Part shown: in pieces, positions 53,998 to 64,000 of the stretch
Position numbering within the stretch: the first letter of the stretch is position 1
How the letters are laid out: each line of letters begins with the position of its first letter
DNA from: Petrolisthes cinctipes
Taxonomy: Eukaryota > Arthropoda > Malacostraca > Decapoda > Porcellanidae
Direction of reading: 5' to 3'
Length of the DNA: 64,000 nucleotides
Assembly: GCA_033782935.1 (NCBI GenBank)
Contig: JAWQEG010002488.1
Coordinates: 494,041 to 558,040, forward strand
The notes under the pieces: generated by a model
What the model was told of the DNA's origin: nothing
Database searches by the model: none
Seen by the model: only the letters and a program-made list of their open reading frames with translations
Position numbers and translations under genes: made by a program

Positions 53998-54290
53998 AAT
54001 CATCCTTTAACCTAACATCCTCATTCAACTCTATCTAACACACACACACACACACACAGACACACACACACACACACACTCATTCAACTCTACACAGACA
54101 CACACACACACACACACACTCAATCATCCTTTAACCTAACATCCTCATTCAACTCTATTTAACACACACACACACTCACACACCATCCTCAACCTAACAT
54201 CCTTATTCAACTCTATACACACATACACTCAATCAAACACACATACTCACAATCATCCTCACCCAACTCTAGCTAAAGCCCTCCATACAT
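53780..54290 (+). repeat. CA-rich minisatellite with TCAATCATCCTCAACCTAAC
   Basis: Units of (AC)n plus TCAATCATCCTCAACCTAAC and a CATTCAACTCTATCTA block. Confidence 0.85.
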
Positions 54291-54484
54291 GCACACTTTC
54301 CATATACATGGATATCCCCTGTAAATTATATCGATGTTATATCAATAAATTATATCAATATTATACTAATATCATATCAATAAATTATATCAATAATATT
54401 AATAAATTATATCAATAATATTAATAAATTCCCCCGAAAACATTATATCCTCTCAGCTCACAGACATTTCCTCAGAGACAGCGC

Positions 54485-54740
54485 CGAGTGAGTGAATAAG
54501 CGAGTGAGGAAACGAGTGAATGAAGGAATAAGCAAGCGAGGAAATGAGTGAATGAAGGAATAAGCAAGCGAGGAAATGAGTGAATGAAGGAATAAGCGAG
54601 TGAGGAAATGAATGAAGGAATAAGTGAGAAAGCGAAGTAATGAGTGAGTGAAATGAATGAGAAAACCAAGTAAATGAATTAAGGAATGAAGGAATAAGCA
54701 AGAAAGCGAGTGAGGAAACGAGCGAGTGAGTGAGTAAATG
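54485..54740. repeat. GAGTGAGGAAACGAGTGAATGA minisatellite, array 2
   Basis: Duplicate of the array at 52900-53165 with changed unit number. Confidence 0.8.
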
Positions 54741-54875
54741 TGTAAGTAAAGGGCGTCCCTGTTGGCTACTATTAATGAGACTTGGCCTGAAGAAGCAATA
54801 ACTCACATGGTTCCATTCCAACACCACAACGGTTGGTGTGGAACTGACGTATTGACACAAGATTTTCAACATGTA

Positions 54876-55215
54876 AAGTTGGACACATGAATGGGTGGTA
54901 CAGCCCAAGTGAAAGATGGTCCATTTCTCCCAATATCAAGTTCCTTAGTGCCAAATAGGAGACATCAGGGGCAGAAGTCAGTATTGAGGATGGTAATAAA
55001 AAGCAACTACCTCATAATTTACATAGGTTAGGTTAGGTTAGGTTAGGTAGGTTAGGTTGGGTTGGGTTGGGTTGGATTAGGGTGGTAAATAGGTGGGGCA
55101 GAAGTCAGTATTGAGGATGGTAATAAAAAGCAAGTACCTGATAATAGACACTGGTTACTCAAATGGGACAAGTATCTTTCACCTTGGCTGTACCACCCAT
55201 TCATGCGTCCAACTG
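54876..55215 (+). mobile_element. MITE M5 with (TTAGG)n, duplicated copy
   Basis: TA at 54874-54875 and 55216-55217. It carries the same TTAGG/TTGGG tract (55026-55078) as 53296-53636, so the tract predates the segmental duplication. Confidence 0.75.
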
Positions 55216-55369
55216 TACTTCAGTTCATCCGGTCGGCTTTCCGTCCAGACTGCCGTTCAAAATACCCCCATACACACTCAAACTGGCCTGCAGTTAACGG
55301 TTTAAATTGTTTTTTGTTAGTCGGACGGTGAGTTAAAACTGTGCGTGTATGGAGGGCTTAATACACACA

Positions 55370-55464
55370 GAACCCTCCCCCTCCCAACATACTCAATTAT
55401 CCTTACCCAACTCTATCTAACACACACACACACACAGACTCAATCATCCTCATCCAACTCTATC

Positions 55465-55500
<36 letters not shown>

Positions 55501-55609
55501 TCAATCATCTTAAACCTAACATCCTCATCCAACTCTATCTAACACACACACACACACACACACTCAATCATCCTCAACCTAACATCCTCATTCAACTCTA
55601 TCTAACACA

Positions 55610-55640
<31 letters not shown>

Positions 55641-55744
55641 TCAATCATCCTCAACCTAACATCCTTATTCAACTACACACACACACACACACTCAACCTA
55701 ACATCCTTATTCAACTCTATCTAACACACACACAAACACAGACA
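55370..55744 (+). repeat. CA-rich minisatellite, second block
   Basis: Same composition as 53780-54290, continuing the duplicated segment. Confidence 0.85.
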
Positions 55745-55919
55745 TCTTTTTCTTTTCTGCTGCTACCATTCAGGTTTGGCCACAGTGGGTTTTATTTCTC
55801 CAGAGCGCTCAGTGATCTGCATGTGCTTTCCTCTGTCACACCCGGGACTTGCATAATTTCTTCTTTCACTGCATCCCTAAACCTTCCATTTGATCTACCT
55901 CTCTTCCTCCTGCCGGGTA

Positions 55920-56086
55920 CACTCGTGATACATAATTTCTGACCAGAGTGTGAGGAGCAGAAAGCTTCGAATCGCCTGCTATAGTTCATTTCCCCACCCA
56001 GTACACCTATAGAGGCTGAGTTCGAATGCAGGGTAAGTGTGGTGCCTGTCGTTCGTCTCTGGGTCAGAAATTACGTATCACGAGTG
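55920..56086 (+). mobile_element. MITE M4, full copy
   Basis: 167 bp with TA at 55918-55919 and 56087-56088. Confidence 0.85.
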
Positions 56087-56202
56087 TACAGATCCATTTC
56101 TATATAACATCTTCTTTCCCACATAATTCTCTTCCCTTCTCTTGACATGCCTAAACCATGACCTCAGTCTTGCTTCTCTATATCTGTCCCTAAACCGACG
56201 TA

Positions 56203-56373
56203 CACTCGCAATCCAAAATATGTATCCAGGCTTGCTTCGAATAGCCTGATCGAGTATTAAGCGACTTCAAGCAAATATGAAACAGGATAAGCATTGTAAT
56301 TGGTTCACTAGTATGTCAAACGATTCGAAACTTCAACAACAAGACTTGGATACAAATTTTGGATTGTGAGTGG
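56203..56373 (+). mobile_element. MITE M2
   Basis: TA at 56201-56202 and 56374-56375. The right end is slightly altered (GGATTGTGAGTGG). Confidence 0.8.
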
Positions 56374-56639
56374 TACTACAGTATGTGTGTTGTTCCTCGT
56401 ATGTGCTCGTTTCTGATTTGGTTTATAGCTTTTTGTCATTCCCAGAGCGAATCGCAACATCTTCAGTTCCTCCTCTTCTAATTCCGCCTCCTGTCGTTTC
56501 TTTGTGGGTCCCGGTACTGTTTCCATATCGTATACTTTCCCTTTTGTTCTGGCGGAAACTTTACTGTTAGATATCACGTCTGTCACCTTCCTCCACCCAT
56601 TCCATCCAGCCTGCACTCTCTACTTCTTCTTCACATTTT

Positions 56640-56890
56640 TACTACACACACACAGACACATACACACACACACAGAGTCATCCTCACTCTAGCATAATTT
56701 AATATTTCTCTCAACCCTATTTATCACACACACACGCACACAAATAATCCTCACTCTTACATGCACAGCACACACACACACAGAGTCACACACACACACA
56801 CGCACACAGTCACGCACGCACACACAGAGTCACACATACATGCACAAACGCACACACACGCACTCAATCATCCACACCCAATTCTAGCTA

Positions 56891-56936
<46 letters not shown>

Positions 56937-57092
56937 TCAATCATTACCAACCTAGCAATTTCCCTCAACCCTATCTAACACACACACACACACACATACA
57001 CATATATATCATCCTCACCGTTACACGCACACACATAGATTATCCTCACCTTTACACACACACACACACACAAGCATAAATAATCCTCACCC

Positions 57093-57149
<57 letters not shown>

Positions 57150-57161
57150 TAGTCCTCACCC

Positions 57162-57196
<35 letters not shown>

Positions 57197-57530
57197 TAAT
57201 CCTCACCCTTACTCACACACACACACACACACACACATACACATATATATCATCCTCACCCTTACACACACACACATACACGCACACACACACAAATAAT
57301 CCCCACCCTTACACACACACACACACACCTATCATCCTCACTTTAAAACACACACACACACACACACAAATAATCCTCACGCAAACACACACACACACAC
57401 ACCTATCATCCTCACTTTTACACACACGCATACACACACACACATATCATCCTCACCCTTACACACACGCATACACACACACACACATATCATCCTCACC
57501 CTTACACACACACACACACACACACACATT
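56640..57530 (+). repeat. (CA)n minisatellite with AATAATCCTCACCCTTA units
   Basis: Irregular units of (AC)n plus ATAATCCTCACCCTTA or TATATCATCCTCACC. The same array continues at 60412-60850 on the other side of the LINE. Confidence 0.9.
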
Positions 57531-60411
57531 ATATCTTATAATTATCATGCATCTGTACAAGAAGAATTCTCATTTGTAGAGACATTTATAGAATGTATAG
57601 GTGTTGAAGTAGGTATTATGAATAGGTTATTATTTGTATGCATATATAGGCCTCCTAGTGGCAATATCAACGAATTTTTAAATGTATTGACGGGAATATT
57701 ATCTATAGCACATGATAAAAAATACCAGGGAATTTTTGTTTTCGGTGACTTTAATTTAGATTTATTTAAGAGCCATGAAAACACTATTAATGAATTTATC
57801 AATCTGATGTATTCTTTTTCATTGTTTCCATTAATAACCAAACCCACTAGAATAACAAACACCACAGCCACACTCATAGATCACATATGGACATCACAAA
57901 TAGAATCAAATATTGGAAATTATATAATACAGTCAGACATCACAGATCACTTCCCTACATTTTCTCAATTCAAAATTAATTATTTAAAACCAGATACTCC
58001 TTTGTTCATTAATAAAAGGATAATTACACCTACTACTATAGAACAATTCATTAATGAACTTTCACAAGTAAACTGGAATAATGTTCTGGCATCCTCTTGC
58101 CCCAATTACGGTTATAAATTATTTTATGATGAATTCAGTAAGCTATTTGAAAAATACTTTCCAATAATAAAAACACGCATCAATAACAAAAATGAGATTA
58201 GTCCTTATATTACACTAGCTTTAAAATCCAGTATTAAAGAAAAAAATAGACTAGAAAGGCTTGCAAAGAAATGGCCATTAACCTATGAAGACTTTTATAA
58301 AAAATATAGAAATAAATTAACAACAGCTTTAAGAGCAGCTAAAAACAAATATTACAAAGATAAATTGAAAGAAAATCAAGGAAATCCGAAAAATCAATGG
58401 AATATTATATCTTGTATACTAGGTAGAAAAAACAATGTAGGAAACAAACATTTAATTGAGCTTAACCCATTATGTGATGATACATCTACTGCCTTTAATG
58501 ATCACTTCTTAAATACAGGTACTGGTGGTTTTAATTTAAATGGAGCTGAAAATAATCATATGAGATATCTTGGTGTTTCACCTAATTTTTCAATGTATTT
58601 GATACCCGTACATCATACTGAGGTAGAAAATTATCTAAATGTTCTCAAACCTACAGCTTCTGGGTATGACGATATATCACCTAAAATTTTAAAATATTCA
58701 TCCTCAATAATTTCGATTCCAATTACTCATATTATTAACCTTTCACTTAAAACAGGCATTTTTCCAGAACAATTAAAGAAGGCTAAAGTTATACCTATGT
58801 ACAAGTCAGGCAATAGAGGAGACATAAATAACTATCGCCCCATTTCAGTGCTCCCAGCTTTTAGTAAAATATTTGAGAAAGTTATTGCCTCTAGGTTGAT
58901 GAACTATCTAGAAAATAATAAATTATTATGCGAACAACAACATGGATTCAGAGGTAACCGTTCTACAGAAACAGCAATATTACAGTTTGTTAGCAATGTT
59001 TATCAACTACTGGAGAAAAAGTTTCATGTAGCGGGTGTATTTATTGACTTATCCAAAGCGTTCGACACACTAGATCATAAAATTTTACTAGACAAAATGG
59101 AACATTTAGGAATTAGAGGTTTACCATTAAAATTGTTTCAAAGTTATCTGAGCAATAGAGTACAGGCTGTGTTTTGTAATATGAATTATTCATCATTTAA
59201 TCCCATAAGGAAAGGTGTACCACAGGGATCAATTTTGGGGCCAATCCTTTTTCTTATATATATTAATGATATAATACATGCTGGTTCAAAATTTAAGTTT
59301 ATAATATATGCAGATGATACAAACCTTCTGCTAGCTGAACAAAGTATCAACTCTTTGCATTCAACTTTAACTTCAGAATTAAAATTAGTATATAATTGGA
59401 TACAAATAAATAAACTAAAACTCAATATTTCGAAAACTAATTATATTCTCTTCCAAAATAGATCACTAAAGAAACAAATACCACCGTTATTGTTAGAAGG
59501 TGAAACTATAAAACATGCTGATAATATCAAATTTCTAGGAGTAAGGATAGACCAAAACTTGAATTGGCGGTATCACATAGAGGAAGTATGTACAAAGTTG
59601 TCAAAAATGTGTGGCATATTATATAGGATCAGAGGTAATCTTACAAGGGAAGCTATGATTAGTATATATTATACATTATGTTATCCACATCTAATTTATT
59701 GTGTAGCCATTTGGGGAAGCACATGGTCTTCATTCTTATCTAAATTAATAGTAATGCAGAAGAAAATATTCAGATGCATATTTTTTATGAAAAAGTTTGA
59801 CTCAACAACTACAATATTCACAGAAAATAGACTATTAAAGTTTGAGTCTATCCACAAATACTTTTCTTTACTACTGATTTTCAAAACAGTAAGGCACTTA
59901 GAAGAAAATATAGCCTTTAAATTTGTAGAATCTTCTCGTAACACTAGAAGTAATATCATTAACTTAGATTGTCCACAGTTTAGAACAACTCTATTTAAAA
60001 ATAGTTTAATATGTTATGGTCCTCAACTATTTAATAGTCTACCACTAGATCAAAAGCTTCTACTTAAAACAAGCACCATATCTAAATTTAAAAGGGAAAT
60101 AAGAAAATATTTACTGGATTTGCAGCATAGTATTTAGAAATTTAAGATTTCAGCTTAATTTGGTAATACCATTATGAATGTTAAAAATATTGGTATATTA
60201 TTTTATGTACTATATATAGCTATGTAATAAGTATAGGTTTTCAAATGCCCAACCATAGCGTTTAAACCATTACAAATTAAAAACAAAATGTCTGTCATGG
60301 AGCTTTGCTCGACAGACCTAAGTCATTGTATTGTATATGTTGTATGTATTCTGTTTGTATGTATAATTTGTGGCAATAAACATTTACTTACTTACTTACT
60401 TACTTACTTAC
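57531..60411 (+). mobile_element. 5'-truncated LINE with (TTAC)n tail inside a minisatellite
   Basis: Starts within the endonuclease coding region directly after CA repeats. Ends after a 3' UTR hairpin (GTCTGTC at 60290 with GACAGAC at 60311, inner GAGC/GCTC), AATAAA, and about six TTAC units (60386-60411). Short tandem tail and hairpin fit CR1/L2/Jockey-group elements. CA-rich minisatellite on both sides shows that it landed inside the array or that the array grew from its ends. Confidence 0.85.
57540..60137 (+). CDS. LINE ORF2: partial endonuclease and complete reverse transcriptase
   Basis: An uninterrupted frame, open from the truncation; the first ATG is at 57618 and gives 839 codons. 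Coding homology already begins at about 57570 (FVETFIECIGVEVGI). Endonuclease remainder: YRPPSGN, GDFNLDLF, LIDHIWTS, SDITDHFP; the N-terminal half with its first catalytic residues is lost. RT: YRPISVLPAFSKIFEKVI, QHGFRGNRSTETAI, FIDLSKAFDTLDH, VPQGSILGPILFLIYIND, YADDTNLL (about 59307), then the thumb (FLGVRIDQNLNW) and C-terminal region. No RNase H and no stop codon. The RT frame is intact, so insertion is fairly recent, but the endonuclease loss means it cannot act alone. Confidence 0.88.
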   Translation, partial: NYHASVQEEFSFVETFIECIGVEVGIMNRLLFVCIYRPPSGNINEFLNVLTGILSIAHDKKYQGIFVFGDFNLDLFKSHENTINEFINLMYSFSLFPLITKPTRITNTTATLIDHIWTSQIESNIGNYIIQSDITDHFPTFSQFKINYLKPDTPLFINKRIITPTTIEQFINELSQVNWNNVLASSCPNYGYKLFYDEFSKLFEKYFPIIKTRINNKNEISPYITLALKSSIKEKNRLERLAKKWPLTYEDFYKKYRNKLTTALRAAKNKYYKDKLKENQGNPKNQWNIISCILGRKNNVGNKHLIELNPLCDDTSTAFNDHFLNTGTGGFNLNGAENNHMRYLGVSPNFSMYLIPVHHTEVENYLNVLKPTASGYDDISPKILKYSSSIISIPITHIINLSLKTGIFPEQLKKAKVIPMYKSGNRGDINNYRPISVLPAFSKIFEKVIASRLMNYLENNKLLCEQQHGFRGNRSTETAILQFVSNVYQLLEKKFHVAGVFIDLSKAFDTLDHKILLDKMEHLGIRGLPLKLFQSYLSNRVQAVFCNMNYSSFNPIRKGVPQGSILGPILFLIYINDIIHAGSKFKFIIYADDTNLLLAEQSINSLHSTLTSELKLVYNWIQINKLKLNISKTNYILFQNRSLKKQIPPLLLEGETIKHADNIKFLGVRIDQNLNWRYHIEEVCTKLSKMCGILYRIRGNLTREAMISIYYTLCYPHLIYCVAIWGSTWSSFLSKLIVMQKKIFRCIFFMKKFDSTTTIFTENRLLKFESIHKYFSLLLIFKTVRHLEENIAFKFVESSRNTRSNIINLDCPQFRTTLFKNSLICYGPQLFNSLPLDQKLLLKTSTISKFKREIRKYLLDLQHSI

Positions 60412-60516
60412 ACACACACACACACACATATATCATCCTCACCCTTACACACACACACACACACATATCATCATCACTTTAAAACACACACACACACACA
60501 TATATCATCCTCACCC

Positions 60517-60552
<36 letters not shown>

Positions 60553-60570
60553 ATATATATCATCCTCACC

Positions 60571-60604
<34 letters not shown>

Positions 60605-60615
60605 TAATCCTCACC

Positions 60616-60650
<35 letters not shown>

Positions 60651-60749
60651 CATCCTCACCCTTACACACACACACACACACACACACATAAATCATCCTC
60701 ACCCTTACATACACACACACACACACACACATAAATCATCCTCACCCTT

Positions 60750-60794
<45 letters not shown>

Positions 60795-60806
60795 AATCAT
60801 CCTCAC

Positions 60807-60845
<39 letters not shown>

Positions 60846-60850
60846 CCTAT
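60412..60850 (+). repeat. (CA)n minisatellite, right part
   Basis: Same CA plus TATATCATCCTCACCCTTA units as 56640-57530. Confidence 0.9.
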
Positions 60851-60989
60851 ACCAGTCCAGCCGTCCAGACAGACATAGCCATCACTATATTATGGTTTCC
60901 AGCACACCAGCCAACCAACCAACCAACTGGAACACAGAACAACACTTCCCTTGTAACCAATAGAGACTATCGTTCACTGTGACTGGTCG

Positions 60990-61140
60990 AGGGAGAGAGA
61001 GGAGTGGGCGGGCTTGACGGATGCTGCTGGGATGCTGTTGTTTCCGCTGCTCCTCCTCCTCTGCTGGTGGTGATGCTTTCATCTCAGTTCCGCTAATTTA
61101 GTGTGACGGCAACACAAAAGAAAATCGTGGATCGTGTGAG
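60990..61140 (+). promoter_or_regulatory. GC-richer block resembling a promoter or 5' UTR
   Basis: Contains GGGCGGG (61006), an initiator-like TCAGTT (61084) and a possible donor CGT|GTGAGTGAG near 61135, just before a 2.7-kb GT-rich stretch. On the - strand an ATG-led frame crosses the same block. No coding exon can be attached, so this is a weak call. Confidence 0.2.
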
Positions 61141-61207
61141 TGAGTGTGTGAGTGGGATGGGGCCAAAAACGGATTATTTATGATATTGGTGTTGTGTGTT
61201 TATAATG

Positions 61208-61241
<34 letters not shown>

Positions 61242-63520
61242 TGTTAAATGGTGTTGTGTGCTAAGATGGTTTCTGTGTGTGTGTGTGTGATTGGGGGTGT
61301 TAAATGGGTGTTGTGTGTTAGATGGTGTGTGTGTGTGTGTTTGTTAGATGGAGTGTGTGTATTAGTGGTGTTAAATGGTGTTGTGTGTGTTAGATGGTGT
61401 ATGTGTGGTTGTGTGGGTGTGTGTGATTGGTAGTGTTAATGGTGTTGTGTGTTGTGGTGTGTGTGTGTGTGTGTGTGTGTGTGGTTGTGTGTGTGTGTGT
61501 ATTAGTGGTGTTAGTGGGTTGTGTGTTAGAGTGGTGTGGTGTGTTGTGTGTGTGTATTTGGTGTTATGATGTTGTGTGTTAGTGGTGTGTGTGTTAGATG
61601 GTTTGGTGTGGTGTGTGTGTGGGTGTGTTGTGTGGTGTGTGATTGGTGGTGTCAATGTTGTTATGAGTGTGTAGGTGGTGTGGGTGATTGGTGTGTGGTA
61701 ATGGTGTTTATGGTGTTAGGTGGTGTGGTGTGTGGGGTGGAGGTGGTGTGGTTGGGTGATTGGGTGGTGTTTGGTTGTGGGTGGTGGAGTTGGTGTTAGG
61801 GGTGTGGTGGTGTGTGTGGGTGTGTGGTGGGTGGTTGGTGGTGTGTGGGTGTGGGTGTGTGGGTTGTGGGTGGTAGTGGTGTGTGTGTGGTGTTTGTGGT
61901 TGAGGTGTTGGTGGTGTGGGAGTGGTTGGGTTAGGGTGTTTGGTGGGGGTGTGGGTGTTAGGTGATGTGTGTTGTGTGTGTGTGTTGGTGTGTGTATGTG
62001 TGTTGGGATAGGGGTTGTTGGTGTTTTGGTTGGTTGGTGTTGTGTGGTGTTTGTATTGGTTGGGTGTTGGGGTGTTGGGATGTGGGTGTGTGGTTGTGGG
62101 GTGTAGTGGGTTATTGGTGTTAGGTGGTTGTGTGATTTGGTGGTTTAGTTGGTGTGGGGTGTGTGTGTTAGGTTGTGTGTGTGTGGGTGGGTTGTGTAGG
62201 TGTGTTGGGTGTTATGGGTTGTTAGTGGTGTTAGGTGGTGTGTGTGAGTTTGGGTGGTGTTATTGGAGTTGTGGTGTGTGTGAGTGGGGTGTGTGTGTGT
62301 GTGTGGTGTTACGTGTTTGTGTGTGGTGATTGGTTTGTGTGTGTGTTGGTTGATGTTAGGTGTGTGTGTGATTGGTGTGTGAAGGGGGTTGTATGTGTTG
62401 TGTTAGGTGGTGTGTGTGATAGTGTTTGGTGTAGGTGGTGTGTGTGATTGGTTGTGTATGGTGAGTGTTGTTGTGTGTGTGTGTGTGGTTAGGTGGTGTG
62501 TGTGATTGGATTTAGTGTTAGGGTGTGTGTGTTGGGTGTGTGTGTGTTGTGTGTGTGTGTGGATGTGGTGGTGTTAGGTGTGTGTGTGTTTGGGTTGTAG
62601 TGGTTAGGTGTTGTGTGTGTGTGTGTGTGTGAGTGGTGTTGTGGGTGGTATTTGGATTTAGTGTTAGGAGGTGAGGTGGTGTGGGTGTGTGTTGTGTGTG
62701 TGTGTGTGAGTGGTTGGTGGTGTGGTTATGTGGGTTTAGTGTTGGGTGAGTGTGAGTGTTGTGGTGTTGTGTGTGTGAGTGTGTGTGTGTGTTAGGTGTG
62801 GTGTGTGTTATGGGTTTTGAGGTGGTAAGGTTGTGTTGTGTGTGTGTGTGGTGATGGTGGTGTATTGATGGTTTTATGTTTCGTGTTCGTTAATGTGGAT
62901 TTCGGTTGTTAATGGTGTTTCGGTGTTATGGTGGTGTGTGTGAGTTGTAATTGGTGTTAAGGTTGAATTGTGTGTGTATTGCGTTGGTGTGTATGTGGTG
63001 TTAGTGTGTGTGTTGTGCTGTGTGTGTATTTGAGTTAGTGTTAGTGTAGTGGTGTGTGGTTTCTGGGTTGGTGTTATGTGGGTGTGTGTGTGTGTGTGTG
63101 TTGTGTGTGTTATTTAGTGAGTGGTTGAGGTGTTGTGTGTGTGTGTGTGTGTGTGTGTGATTTGGTGTGGTGATAAGTGATGTGTGTGAGTGTGTGATTG
63201 AGGTGAGTGTTGAGGTGTTGTGTGTGTGTGTGTGTGTGTGAGTGAGTTAGAGTGAGTGTAGGTGAGTGTGAGTATGTGTTGAGTGTCAGTGCGTGAAGCT
63301 TGCTGATTTGGTGTGAGTGATAAATGATGTGAGTGTGTGTATTTGAGTGGATTGTCGAGGTGATGTGTGTGTGTGTGATTTGCGTGTTGGTGTTATGTGA
63401 TATGTGTGTATGTGTTACTTAACGTAGTGTTGAGGTGATGTGTGATGTGTGTGATTTGGTGTTGAGGTGTTAATGTAGTGTTGTGTTTGGAGTTGTTTTT
63501 GCGTGAGTGTTAGGTGGTGT
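61140..63520 (+). repeat. GT-rich, strand-asymmetric low-complexity region
   Basis: About 2.4 kb almost without C on the + strand, built of (GT)n with GGTGTTAGGTGG-like spacers, grading right into less regular T/G-rich DNA. The VCVCV/HTHTH frames are artefacts. It may be an expanded GT minisatellite or an intron with such a repeat. Confidence 0.9.
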
Positions 63521-63868
63521 GTGAGATTTGGTGCCTTTTCGGTGTAAAGTGGAGCATTTAGACGGTGTTAAAGTGATTTAGAGGTGTAATGGTGATTCGG
63601 GGATTGGTGTTAGTGCGTGTTAAATGGTGTTTTTTCTGTGTTAGGTTGTTCGGTTTGGTAGTTTTTACTCGGGTTAAATAGTGCTTTTTTCGGTGTTAAG
63701 GTGGTGCATTTAGACGGTGTTAATAGTGGTTTAGAGGTGTTAAATGGTGATTCGGGGATTGGTGTTAAGCTGAGTGTTAGATGGTGTGGTTTGAGGGATA
63801 ATTAAAGGTAATTTTGAGGTGGTGTTGGCTGAGTGTTAAATGATGTTTTTTTTTTTTTTGGGGGGGGG
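63521..63868 (+). repeat. Tandem repeat GGTGTTAAAGTG / GATTCGGGGATTGGTGTTA
   Basis: Two units of about 150 bp sharing GGAGCATTTAGACGGTGTTA-type and GGTGATTCGGGGATTGGTG sequence (about 63550-63615 and 63703-63770), then T and G runs at 63846-63868. Confidence 0.65.
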
Positions 63869-63871
63869 GGT

Positions 63872-64000
63872 ATAAAGGGGTTAATACACTTTTGGTAAAT
63901 CTGGAGCAATGATTCCTCCAAACGTTTCCAGGCAACAGACCCCCCATTATTTTTCTTCATCTGATCCTAATTTCCTGGCATACTTTGGAGGAATTAAGAC
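63872..64000. mobile_element. M10 element at window edge
   Basis: Left arm AATGATTCCTCCAAACG and right arm CATACTTTGGAGGAATTAAG. The window ends within its right side. Confidence 0.6.

Larger units (their letters stand above)
52737..55500 (+). repeat. Tandem segmental duplication, offset about 1.57 kb
   Basis: 52737-53930 and 54300-55500 match in order: TTCCATATACATGGATATCC, the ATATCAATAAATTATATC block, GACAGCGCCGAGT, the minisatellite, GGGCGTCCC, M5 with its TTAGG insert, and TTCAGTTCATCCGGTCGG. The offset is 1563 bp at the left and about 1580 bp at the right. The second copy lacks the left part of the inverted-end element. Confidence 0.8.
55745..56630 (-). pseudogene. RTE-type LINE C-terminal fragment broken by M4 and M2
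   Basis: Read leftwards the pieces give QAGWNGWRKVTDVISNSKV, KGKVYDMETV and LEEEELKMLRFALGMTKS (56616-56380), then REARLRSWFRHVKRREENYV in 56200-56089, then GRRKRGRSNGRFRDAVKEEI and QVPGVTEEST (55919-55792). This is the order seen after the RT domain of RTE-type elements. M2 (56203-56373) and M4 (55920-56086) interrupt it at TA sites. Some residues are missing around KGKVY, where a deletion removed part of the RT. Non-functional. Confidence 0.7.

Noticed and set aside
52814..54908. SLIPSF/FLHSFPHS hydrophobic frames as membrane proteins
   Set aside because: Translation of the GAGTGAGGAAACGAG minisatellite in the duplicated block.
56640..60850. HTHTHT and VCVCVC frames flanking the LINE
   Set aside because: Translations of the CA/GT minisatellite on each strand; not proteins.
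61248..62795. Cys/Val/Trp-rich + strand frames
   Set aside because: Low-complexity GT-rich DNA in which stop codons are rare by composition.

Overview
The window is intergenic and intronic DNA of an arthropod, most likely a decapod crustacean. Evidence for this is the (TTAGG)n interstitial telomere-type repeats, the abundant long CA/GT, TA and GA microsatellites, the dense small TA-flanked inverted-repeat elements (MITEs), and many non-LTR retrotransposons. Arthropod is well supported. Decapod is inference. There are no operons, CRISPR arrays or prokaryotic genes. Most long open frames belong to mobile elements or are translated repeats.

Two host-gene pieces stand out. On the + strand, 38689-40903 carries exons of a large extracellular protein with a pentraxin/ConA-like lectin module, a C-type-lectin-like region, an LDL-receptor class A module and the start of a Cys-loop (pentameric ligand-gated ion channel) ligand-binding domain. 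On the - strand, 2038-1896 is a diverged exon homologous to the start of that pentraxin module. A phase-matched signal-peptide exon lies upstream of it at 7288-7222. The two genes are divergently oriented about 31 kb apart and look like members of one lectin-channel family. Neither is complete here.

Layout: 1-7.3 kb holds the left gene pieces, two 78-bp minisatellites, a P-element-like transposase fragment and a 5'-truncated CR1/Jockey-type LINE. 7.3-31 kb holds minisatellites, SINEs, MITEs, and copies A (broken) and B (internally deleted) of one LINE family. This family (here 'LINE-I') has gag zinc knuckles, an APE endonuclease, reverse transcriptase and RNase H. 30.7-36.8 kb is a layered insertion containing copy C of LINE-I, the best preserved one (490-codon gag frame and a 1447-codon pol frame without a stop). 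36.8-41 kb is a MITE pile-up followed by the lectin-channel exons. 42.1-47.7 kb is copy D of LINE-I (+ strand, several nonsense changes), which would lie in a downstream intron if that gene continues. 47.7-57.5 kb is more nested MITEs, a tandem segmental duplication and CA-rich minisatellites. 57.5-60.4 kb is a second LINE type (839-codon open frame) inserted inside a CA-rich minisatellite. 61.1-63.8 kb is strand-asymmetric GT-rich DNA.

MITE families are named M1-M13 here for reference, and the two tRNA-related SINE families S1 and S2. Names are local to this annotation. Where several elements share one TA dinucleotide or sit inside each other, the order of insertion can be read directly from the sequence.
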